This document shows, piece after piece, positions 56,283 through 64,000 of a stretch of DNA of 64,000 nucleotides (position 1 is its first letter; each line of letters begins with the position of its first letter). Position numbers and translations under genes: made by a program. Under the pieces are notes generated by a model. It had not been told where the DNA came from. It was given only the letters and a program-made list of their open reading frames with translations, and made no database searches. The stretch covers positions 12,280,177-12,344,176 of the forward strand of contig NC_057791.1 of assembly GCF_014905175.1 (NCBI RefSeq), in the 5' to 3' direction. This DNA comes from Aphidius gifuensis (Eukaryota > Arthropoda > Insecta > Hymenoptera > Braconidae).

Positions 56283-57732
56283 ATGGCTGATGACCAAAAC
56301 CCAGGCGAGAAACCAGAGGAGGCTCTCGAGGTAGCAGTAGTGAATCCACCATTAATAGGAGGCAGCTCCGAAAATGTCGGAAACACTCTACTGTTGAAGA
56401 CAGTGCAGGCTCTCTTAGAAGGGATGCGCAGTATAGAGACTCGTCTTGAAGCTTTGGAGCCTTGTGGTAGAGGCAGACCGAAGAAGGACGGGAGCCGTGC
56501 GTCCTCTCCTGGAAGGCTAACACCAGAGCTTCGAGTGGAAGAACCCACACCACCAAATGGTCGTGTGGTTGACCACGTGTACGTCCCGGAGTTCGAAATT
56601 TCGAGACTCGACTTGAAGCGTCAAGGGGGACACCGTACTCATGGGGAACCTCAAATGATGTCACCAACGAAAGTCTTCGAATTACTGAGTCGCTGGAACG
56701 TACAGTTCTCGGGTCAACGAAGCGAAGACGTGGAATATTTCCTGTCTCGTATCAAAGACGCTCTTGAAAGTTTCCCTATACGGGAAGAAGATTTTTAAGG
56801 AGTATTGCGTGGGTGTCTACGCGATACAGCCCAATTGTGGTTTAGAGAGAAACGATTCGGTAGCTGGCGTGCTGCTCGCACGGCTTTCAGAACTCGTTTC
56901 TCTGATCTCGATTTTCAAGCCACCCTAGGAGATATTATCCCGAGCTCAAGGGAGGTATGAAAATGTCTGCGAATACATGTCTAAGATGAAAGCGCTATTC
57001 GCAAAGACGCTCCCGCCATGGCCTGAGACTCGTAGAGTACAATTGCTCTATCGAAATCTGTTGCCCAAATTCCGATTGGGTTTACAATTCGATGAATGTT
57101 TATCTCTAGACTTACTAGAGCATAGACTGCGAAGACAGAAGAAGAACATGGAATGCTCCCGTAGTTGGCAACCTCCGCGTAAACCAGAGGAATCCATGTG
57201 TCCAAGCTTGGCTTATCGAGAACCTCCTCGACTGGCCAAAGACGTACGACACAATGCCCACGCTCTCGAGGAAGATGGAATCCTCTATGACGAGGAAGCT
57301 ATCAATCCGGATCTCGAAATGTTGGATGCTTTGGATCGTCCAAGGTTCCAGGGACCAAGGCATTGCTATAATTGCAAAAGCACTGAACACCAGTTCAGAG
57401 TTTGTCCAGAGCCGCCGACATTGTTCTGTTACCGGTGTGGAAAACCGGGGCTCACGTTTAAAGAATGCTCCCGTTGCAACCCGGGGAAACGCCAAAACGG
57501 TCGTGTAGAGCACCCTGTCGTATTGACCGTTAGTAGTACCCCAAGACAGGGAAATACATTGGAATTGGCTACCCCGGAACCTAACCCTATCTGGGATAGG
57601 TGGCAAAACACTCTCGGTTCTGGTCGAAAGATTACTTTCTACCTAACGATTAATATCCGAGGACGTTTGATTGAGGCGTTAATGAATTCTGGCGCGATGG
57701 TAGAAAGGTTCTGGTTGCCAACAAACAGATAG
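56283..57732 (+). pseudogene. gag: Gag polyprotein, gypsy copy 2
   Basis: From ATG 56283 the frame runs to 56798, including a short heptad-like 'LLKTVQALLEGMRSIETRLE' and the capsid start 'VFELLSRWNVQFSGQRSEDV'. A stop then interrupts the capsid, which continues as 'GCLRDTAQLWFREKRFGSWR' and, from 56977, in another frame to 57732. That second part holds two cysteine modules, 'CYNCKSTEHQFRVCP' and 'FCYRCGKPGLTFKECSRC', i.e. the nucleocapsid. Its last part already enters the protease. In an active element Gag forms the particle and binds RNA. At least one stop and one frameshift make it non-functional. Confidence 0.85.
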
Positions 57733-57900
57733 AAATCATTCGACAAATATCGATGACACCTATCTCGTTGGGCGGCAAGACCATTCTCGTGGAAACTCTA
57801 TGGATGCCATCTTTATCGGAAGATTTTATCATAGGGATCGATTTTCTACGAGAAGCAGGAATCGTGGTCGATTTCTTTGGGCAAGTCTGGTATTTTTGAG
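57620..57900 (+). pseudogene. pol: Aspartic protease, gypsy copy 2, active-site Asp changed
   Basis: 'FYLTINIRGRLIEALMNSGA' near 57635-57705 aligns with the protease active site, which is D-S/T-G-A in the family. Here the catalytic Asp is replaced by Asn. A frameshift follows; 'SMTPISLGGKTILVETLWMP', then 'FIIGIDFLREAGIVVDFFGQ', completes the domain, and a stop ends it at about 57900. Confidence 0.75.
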
Positions 57901-57914
57901 ACCAGCCTACGGAA

Positions 57915-58670
57915 ATGTTCTCGTTCGCTCCCGTTGAAACCATCCATCACCTAACAGTGTGTAATGGTCTCAAGCTCCCGAAAGAAGATGAGCAGTGTCG
58001 TCTACAGGAACTGTTGGACAAATACATTGCTCCGCCTCCTTCTTTGCTCCCGTTGTCGAAGCTCCCGGCCCATGTTATTAACGTGGGCGCTTACGATCCT
58101 ATCAAACAGAGAATCCGTCCTATGTCTCACCACAAGAAAATGGCGATATGGGCGGAGACTGATAGTATGCTTTCGAATAGAATCATAGAACCATCCTCTA
58201 GCGACTGGGCCAGCCCGGTTGTCATGGTAAAGAAAAAGGATGGTACGCTAAGATTCTGCGTTGACTTTAGACAAGTCAATGCGATCACGAAAAAGGATGC
58301 CTATCCTTTACCGAATATGGCGGTCTTGCTAGATGAGTTGCGCCACGTGAACTATATCTCTACGCTTGACCTTAGTAAAGAATATTGGTAGGTAGGGCTA
58401 GCTCCTGAAAGTCGTGAAATCACGGCTTTTATTGTTCCCGGCAGAGAGCTCTTTCACTTTCGAAGGATGCCATTCGGCCTGTCGAACGCTCCCGCGGCGA
58501 TCTCTCGACAGATTGCTGGGCCCGGAATTCTATCCTCATGTCTTTGTCTATCTAGACGATATCATCATTGTAACGAAGACATTTGAGGAACACATAGAAT
58601 GGCTCACGAAAGTTCTCGTCAAACTGCGTGACTAGAATCTCACGATCAATAGAGAGAAAAGTGAGTTTTG
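57915..58670 (+). pseudogene. pol: Reverse transcriptase, gypsy copy 2
   Basis: 57915-58391 covers the connector and fingers: 'LPLSKLPAHVINVG', 'WASPVVMVKKKDGTLRFCVD' and 'FRQVNAITKKDAYPLPNM', ending at a stop inside the conserved L-D-L-x-K-x-Y-W-Q block ('STLDLSKEYW' then stop). In other frames 'FHFRRMPFGLSNAPA' and 'YPHVFVYLDDIIIVTK' (58535-58580, the catalytic YLDD box intact) follow, then another stop at 58635. The enzyme copied element RNA to DNA; this copy is broken at several places. Confidence 0.85.
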
Positions 58671-59366
58671 CCGATCGCAGGTGAAGTATCTAGGGTTCCA
58701 GATCAATAGTGAAGGACTCCAGGTAGACCCCGAGAAAACCTCGGCTGTGCGCAACTTTCCTGCGCCGCAGTCAACTAAGGAGGTCCGGAGGTTTCTGGGT
58801 ATGGCTTCTTGGTATCGTTGGTTTATTCCTGACTTTGCTTCGATAGCCTCGCCAATATCCAAGCTAGTGAGAAAGCAATGCAAGTGGCATTGGAACTCCG
58901 AACAGCAAGAGGCGTTCGAGATCCTGAAGTCAAAACTGACTGCAGCTCCAACACTGGCTTGTCCAGACTTTACGATCCCGTTTACACTGCAAACCGATGC
59001 AAGCAGTGTAGGTCTTGGCGCTGTACTTACCCAGGTACAAGATGGCCAAGAAAGAGTTATCGCCTACGCATGTAGGGGGTTAACTGCTCCCGAAACAAAG
59101 TATACCGTCACGGAGCAAGTATGCTTGGCAGTCGTATGGGCTATCAAGAAACTTCGTGCATACGTGGAGGGATTCAAGTTCACGGTCATCACCGATCACA
59201 GCAGCTTACTCTGGCTTCATAATTTGCAGGACCCTGGTGGTCGACTTGGTAGATGGGCTCTCGGGCTGATGGAATATGATTTTGAGATAGTAGGAAAGGT
59301 GCACTACATCATGTTCCAGATGCGCTCTCGCGTGCTCCCGAAGACGGCGCTGTTCTCACGACGATA
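58660..59366 (+). pseudogene. pol: RT thumb and RNase H, gypsy copy 2
   Basis: A 228-codon frame from 58681: 'VKYLGFQINSEGLQVDPEKT', 'VRRFLGMASWYRWFIPDFAS' (thumb), and RNase H with 'TDASSVGLGAVLTQVQDGQE', 'YTVTEQVCLAVVWAIKKLRA' and 'ITDHSSLLWLHNL'. The Asp, Glu and Asp of the RNase H site are recognisable. A one-base shift near 59300 replaces the usual N-x-x-A-D-A-L-S-R end ('HHVPDALSRAPED' in the other frame). Confidence 0.8.
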
Positions 59367-59439
59367 ACCACGATCACGTCTACGAAAGGTCGCTGGTATA
59401 TCAGACAGAGAAAGGCTTTGCTCCCGGTAAATACCCCAA

Positions 59440-60440
59440 TTGGACTATTGATCACGGTCAGCTGTATTTTCATCGTAGAGGACATCTAGCCTCTGCAGAG
59501 AATATAGATTTCGATGCGTGGAAATCAGTCCTACCAAGGAAATTACGATCTCGTGCTTTGAAAGAATGCCATGATGACCCTCAGGCGGGACATCAAGGCG
59601 TACTCCGAACTTATGAACGATTGGCAGTAAGATACTTTTGGCCAATGATGTATAAAACTGTGATAAAATACGTCAGCCAGTGTATCAATTGTCAGCGTTG
59701 TAAAGTAGAACAAAGGGCTCCCGCGGGTTACATGAATCCCAGAAAATTCATGGGGCCTTGGTCTCGTATAACGGCGGACAATATGGGTCGATACGAAGAG
59801 CCAAGCCGGTCACGGATATATCTTGGTAATACAAGATACGTTCACGAAATGGGTAGAAATAGCTCCCTTGAAAAATGCGACAGGTAAGGCTATCTGTCAA
59901 GTTTTACAAAAAAGAGTTATACACCGTTGGGGTGTTCCCCGTGACTTGCTCACGGACAATGGGACCGAGTTCAGAAACAAGGACCTGTTGTCGCTCTCGG
60001 AAGAAACGCAGATGAAGTTATCGACGACTCCGCCGTATCATCCTCAGGCTACCATCACCAAACGGGTTAATCGGAGTATCAAGATGATGGTGCGTGCGTT
60101 TCTTGATCTTGACCATAGAAAGTGGGATATATATAAGTATATGAGTGAAATACAATTCGCTTATAATACTTCATACCACAGTTTTCTTATGGTGACCCCG
60201 GCATTCGCAAATCTTGGACGAAAATTAAAATCGAAAGGTTCTCTCCAACGAGATTTGACGAAGGATCTCGAAACTGTTGAAATCGGGTCTGAAGAGTGGA
60301 TTGAACACATGAGGTGTCATGACGCACTAAGACTAGCTTTCCGGTTTGCTCTCGATGAGGCTAGTGATCGACAAGCTGAACAGTACAACCGAAAACACCG
60401 AAATGTTGAATTCGGAGTTGGTCAGTTAGTACTGGTGTGA
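59440..60440 (+). pseudogene. pol: Integrase, gypsy copy 2, catalytic Glu changed to Lys
   Basis: 59558-59887 gives the HHCC zinc domain ('CHDDPQAGHQGVLRTYERLA', '...CINCQRC'). The frame from 59823 gives 'VIQDTFTKWVEIAPLKNATG' (first catalytic Asp) and 'LTDNGTEFRNKDLLSLSEET' (second), and '...TITKRVNRSIKMM', where the family and copy 1 have a Glu in the D,D-35-E position: here it is Lys. The C-terminal part ends '...NVEFGVGQLVLV' at 60440, before the usual chromodomain-like end. The frame change between the two pieces lies around 59780-59830. Confidence 0.8.
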
Positions 60441-60689
60441 AATCGAGAACTATCCAAAGCCCAAGCGTATCGAACGGCCGCCTTGAACAAGCCATTTACG
60501 GGGCCGTGGGTTATAACGCAGAAGCTATCGAGGACAGTCTAATGATTGTCCGATCTCGGTGGTAAGGATAGAGGTAAACTATCAATAGTTGACCTCAAAC
60601 CTTATCGTGACCCAGGAGGAAACGAGGAGATGAGAAGAGAGGAGCGACCTGAGAATTGACGATTGTTAAGTTTCGGGTCGAAACTTCCG

Positions 60690-60701
60690 CGGGAAAGGTG
60701 G
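60690..60701 (+). promoter_or_regulatory. Polypurine tract of gypsy copy 2
   Basis: 'cgggaaaggtgg' lies immediately before the LTR start TGTAACGAG, the expected place of the plus-strand primer. A longer purine stretch is at 60616-60648. Confidence 0.6.
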
Positions 60702-61988
60702 TGTAACGAGATTTGGCAGATCTCGCGCTCCCGAAAATAATTACAGGTCTGGTCTGAAGGGTTTTATCGACTAAGACGCTGATTAATACCACCGGTTTGT
60801 GAGTGGCCTCGGTAGTGACATCCATTTTCGCCTGAATGTCAGTGTTGACTTGGTAGACATCCACCACGAGTGGATAATCCGGATTCCTACCCTGGCTACG
60901 ACAGATTCGTATCCCCTATTTCGACACTCCCACCGGAGAGTCGCATCGAGGTGTGCGCACAGATGGTCGTATAGAGTGGGTCAAACGGGAGTGGGGATAG
61001 AGAGTCCATAAAACTGGTGATCGCTGGCATCTCACTGCCAGCCGTCGGCCGGCTCCCAAAGCTGGCTGATGGCACCGGGACTGGTGACAGTCCGTGGTTG
61101 GCTTCCGATGAAGCTAGCTGACTCCTTGGGGGAGTTGGCTGGTGACTTGGTGATGTCGACATGCTCATATGGAGGAGTTGATATCATTGGTGAAACTGGC
61201 CGACCTCCTTGGTAGAGTTAGCCGACTTAGACGATGACGTCGACTGGGTCCTAGGTTAGAACTAGTTAATGTCACTGATGAGTCCAACCAAGCTCCTGAT
61301 GCGTGGTGCATGCTCCCGGGGGTGATTTACGATGTCGCTACGCTGTATAGGTAGGACGTTGTATATCACTCGCTCTCTCGCTCTAGTGTGGTTACTTACT
61401 GTCAGGGTAACCTATAATCGAGCAGCCAAATGCATAGAGTGGTCTGGCGTAAGACCAGCGTGGCTGCGGATGGACTACTTGGTGCACTAGAGTGAGTAGG
61501 CAATAGGAGGAAATTTGGTAAAGCCTGTGAGGTACGAATATCCTCGTTCTCGTATTGACTTAGGTTGTGCGAGTGAGTTAAATCAAAGTTAATGATCACG
61601 GTAATAACCGCCGCCACAGGGTGAGGTTATTACGCTCCCGGCCAATACTAAAAACAATATACATTTTAGTAATGGTGCCAGAGTGACGTTTTGGAACTAA
61701 TATGGTGGACCGCGCCCCTCTACCATTTTCTTACTGAACTAGTCGCTACCGAAATGGCCGTCGGCGGCCATTGCTCCCGAAACTACCCCACGGTCCGTTG
61801 GTTGCCGTTATACACCAGCTGGCTCCCTCCTGGCGGTAAGAGAGGAGGATGGTGAGAACTCCTCGTTGATCTCATAGTAACTGAGGCTTCTACTTTATCG
61901 GTGGAAAAATCAGTTACAATCTTTAGCAAATATTGTTTTACAAAAAAAAATTTATAAAGCAGCGCGAGATCTGCCAAATCTCGTTACA
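60702..61988 (+). repeat. 3' LTR of gypsy copy 2, 27-bp inverted ends
   Basis: Begins TGTAACGAGATTTGGCAGAT and ends ATCTGCCAAATCTCGTTACA: the outer 27 bases are perfect inverse complements, far longer than the few bases usual for LTRs. Inside are weak repeats of 'gagttggctggtgacttgg' and the block 'ggtggaccgcgcccctctaccatttt' shared with copy 1. Identity as an LTR rests on TG..CA ends, the adjacent purine tract, position after integrase and the fragment in copy 1. Confidence 0.75.
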
Positions 61989-62165
61989 ACGATATTTTAA
62001 GCGAATTTTACTATGTTCACATGGTAAAGTATGCGGAAAGACGAAATACAAAACAAAAGAGTCAATTTTACATTAATTCCAGTTTAGTCCCGTAGCTGAG
62101 AGGTCTAAAGCGTGCCCGATACCACGTCAACGTACACTTCGTTGGCTCAATCCCCGGTCAGGGTG
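61989..62165 (+). repeat. tRNA-related dispersed repeat (SINE-like), longer copy
   Basis: Direct match to 32600-32775. From 62087 it reads 'gtcccgtagctgagaggtct' (A box) and '...gttggctcaatccccgg' (B-box-like): a decayed tRNA-like head with a possible extra variable arm, i.e. Ser/Leu type (guess). Confidence 0.6.
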
Positions 62166-62620
62166 TGATAGAAAAAAAATAAAAAACCGAAACAAAAGCT
62201 TCTGCGTAATAACACAACAGGAAAAAAAAATAATAATTTAATTTTTTGATCAAATATATTTTCAACTATGCAACATAGTACTTTTTATTTTAAACATGGA
62301 CATTTTTACGATTGAGTATTATAACATTTACTACGTCTGATTAAAATTCTCAAACATAGTAAAACTCACTGTTTACATGATAAATGTTGCTAAATTTCCC
62401 AAAACATCGACCGGTACTATAAAACATAGCAAAATCAAGTGTTTTTTTTTAGTAAAACCTAATATTTTTTCCTCTCCGTGTAACCAGCTGATTAACATGT
62501 AAAGCCTATGTTGTTGTTTACTCGGTGCCTGACATTTGTTCGGATTAGTTCGTCGTTTCAAGATACTGAAAAGGCGTATATTGTTAATTACTGGTTGTTT
62601 GCTAAGTGACTTTTCACTTT
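62166..62620. other. Non-coding; 'acatagtaaaa' motif and a TA-MITE end
   Basis: 'acatagtaaaact', 'catagcaaaatc' and 'tagtaaaacctaa' are repeated at 62350-62460, and 'cctctccgtgtaa' at about 62471-62484 matches the end of the MITE at 36081-36654. Probably a decayed MITE around the tRNA-related repeat. Overlapping short frames are repeat shadows. Confidence 0.45.
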
Positions 62621-62639
62621 TTTTTTTTTTTACAGACAT

Positions 62640-63790
62640 TTTTAATATCTTTTGTGTGCTTCTAAATTGTACAGTTCTCCTAATATATCTCGTGCTCACG
62701 CTCAGAAAATTATTAATGACGTAGATATTTCATTGAAAGCGAAAATGAAAGTTATTCTTGATCAGGTTTAAAAAGCAATTCCGGATAATAAAGATAATAC
62801 AACTGAACGGGTCAAAAAAATGTTTGAACAGAACAGCTCAATGTTATCAGAGGTAAAAACTAAATGGTGATGCTTTAAAAAAATTCGAAAGTTGAGATAC
62901 ATTCATTGCACCTAAACATTACAGCTTAGGACGTCGGGAAGAATATGTTTATGAAGGACAACATAAGGTTTTAAAAATGGTTGAACTTACAGCCCAATTC
63001 ATTCCATTACGATTTGTTCTCGAAAAATTTTTCGAAATGCCTGGTATATTAAATAATACTTTGAGCTATGTAGATTCTCTACTGAGTAATGTAAGTGTCA
63101 GTTCTAACATCATACAATGTCGTCTTTGGAAAGATATTAGTGAAAAATTTGAGGATAAAATTGTACTGCCAATAGACTTATATTATGATGACGATGAATC
63201 TAATAACCCATTGAGAAGCCACAAAGGTTTTCCAAAGTGTGGTGTTGTTTACGTGTCGATTGCTTGTCTTCCACCTAATTTAGCATCAAAGTTGGCAAAT
63301 GTTATTCTTTTCATTCTGTTTAATACCTTTGATCGTGTTATTTATGAAAATACAATTGTGTTTTCAAAGGATATTGATGAATTGAATTTTCTTGAACAAA
63401 ATGGAATTGAAATTGAGTTTGTCGAAGGTTTCACTGCTTATTATTTCTGTAGATTTTGCTATACCTTGAAAAAAAAATTCATAACGTTTTTAATGAATCA
63501 GATTGTAATATAAGAACTGAAGAAAATTACGAGAAAGATTTATAAACAAATAATTACAAATTAACAGGGTTCAAATATAAATGTTTATTTCATGATACGA
63601 CAGATTTCCACGTATTAAAAAATATTGTTGTTGATGTTATACATGACATGTTAGAAGGCATTTGTCAATATAATTTGGCACTTGTTTTACGCCATTTTAT
63701 CAACATCGAAAAGTTTTTTACTTGAAATGAATTGAATAATTATGTCCGAGGTTTTGATTATGGAAAAGATCACAGTAAACTCACAGAAAA
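62640..63790 (+). pseudogene. Second tnp2-like transposase-domain remnant
   Basis: 'SRAHAQKIINDVDISLKAKM' starts the recognisable part. After stops, 62977-63513 is an open frame of 178 codons with 'QFIPLRFVLEKFFEMPGILN', 'LPIDLYYDDDESNNPLRSHK', 'VYVSIACLPPNLASKL', '...YYFCRFCYTLKKK', and 63590-63720 adds 'FHVLKNIVVDVIHDMLEGIC'. This is the conserved order of a large uncharacterised transposase-like family in aphids, Hydra and other animals; the D-x-(I/M)-H-D-x-LEG block probably holds a catalytic Asp. It is a different subfamily from the remnant at 28980. Truncated and stopped; not functional. Confidence 0.7.
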
Positions 63791-64000
63791 CTTCTTTTGA
63801 CCGAATATATATGATAAAAATATTTCTTTGCGTTCGGCATAGTTAAGTCGAATTTAAAGTCGACTCAATGTCGGCCGTATGTCGGTACAATGTCGAACTT
63901 GCCCGTTTATCCTCGTAAAATCGAAGTTATAGTAATTGAAAAAAAAAAAAAAAATTTTAGCATGGTTTTTATTAAAATGACATTATCGGCAGCGGTATTT
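63791..64000. other. Start of another repeat ('gtcg' motifs), cut by window end
   Basis: From about 63836 'gttcggcatagttaagtcga...gtcgactcaatgtcggccgtatgtcggtacaatgtcgaac' shows the same TCGAC/GTCGG clustering as 42277-43000. Too short to define. Confidence 0.35.

Larger units (their letters stand above)
54347..61988 (+). mobile_element. Ty3/gypsy retrotransposon, copy 2 (nearly full but dead)
   Basis: From 5' to 3': accessory ORF (54347-55618), non-coding link with short repeats, gag (56283-57732), protease-RT-RNase H (57660-59366), integrase (59440-60440), purine tract and 3' LTR (60702-61988). A matching 5' LTR is not visible upstream. Multiple stops, frameshifts and changed catalytic residues make it inactive. 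Composition is much GC-richer than the surroundings, as in other coding retroelements of this window. The heptamer GCTCCCG occurs 21 times on the plus strand. Confidence 0.85.

Noticed and set aside
55694..56667. Minus-strand frames of 68-140 codons
   Set aside because: Antisense to the gypsy linker and gag start; Ser/Leu-rich reverse reading of CTCCCG-rich DNA.
57115..57606. 163-codon minus-strand frame
   Set aside because: Antisense shadow of gag, which shows conserved zinc modules on the plus strand.
6481..62165. Calling the tRNA-like segments functional tRNA genes
   Set aside because: A and B boxes are good but anticodon and acceptor stems do not pair in any of them.
1..64000. Possibility of an integrated polydnavirus (bracovirus) segment
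   Set aside because: No wasp integration motif pair, ptp, ank or cystatin-type genes were seen; the content is ordinary transposons.

Overview
This window is a eukaryotic, AT-rich stretch made almost entirely of transposable-element debris. No clearly functional conserved host gene is visible. An insect origin is likely: there is a short (TTAGG)3 telomere-type tract at 41094-41108, LINE remnants with a DUF4780-like ORF1 and RNase H, Ty3/gypsy elements, hAT, Helitron, MULE-like and DUF4817-type transposase fragments, and 57-65 bp introns. A hymenopteran (for example a parasitoid wasp) or a similar AT-rich insect is an inference, not a demonstration.

Layout. 1-4730: terminal-inverted-repeat (TIR) and foldback elements, a GGATCC-rich repeat and two copies of a long palindromic element. 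5.6-25.6 kb: five members of one unusual non-autonomous family (5588-6889, 9529-11002, 14507-15606, 18207-19117, 24601-25616). They share CCC(A/G)(G/T)GTAGGA ends, 2-bp target duplications, short palindromic tandem repeats and an internal tRNA-like segment. Interleaved with them are nested TIR elements (7413-9007), a foldback with AATT target duplications and a readable empty site elsewhere in the window (12155-13336), a decayed LINE reverse transcriptase (about 17.2-18.1 kb, minus), a palindrome (19765-20174), Helitron pieces (20341 and 23.6-23.9 kb, minus) and a hAT derivative with perfect 8-bp target duplications (21538-23080).

25.9-32.3 kb: a pair of diverged, intron-bearing, unrecognised gene remnants; intergenic tandem repeats; and a decayed tnp2-like transposase-domain gene split by a LINE fragment. 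33.6-38.85 kb: a 5.2-kb element whose terminal motif is repeated internally in both orientations. 38.9-41.1 kb: a small spliced-looking gene whose reading frame is interrupted by a hAT element. 41.5-48 kb: an unrecognised coding remnant, a 3+3 inverted satellite-like array, and MULE-like and DUF4817-type transposase fragments.

49.2-62.0 kb: two decayed Ty3/gypsy copies. The second (54347-61988) keeps an accessory upstream ORF, gag, pol and a 3' LTR whose ends form a long inverted repeat. It carries 21 copies of the heptamer GCTCCCG on the plus strand. 62.0-63.8 kb: a tRNA-derived repeat and a second tnp2-like transposase remnant. Coding regions are mostly broken by stops and frameshifts, so the 'genes' here are best read as fossils of mobile elements. 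No CRISPR array, rRNA or convincing functional tRNA was seen.
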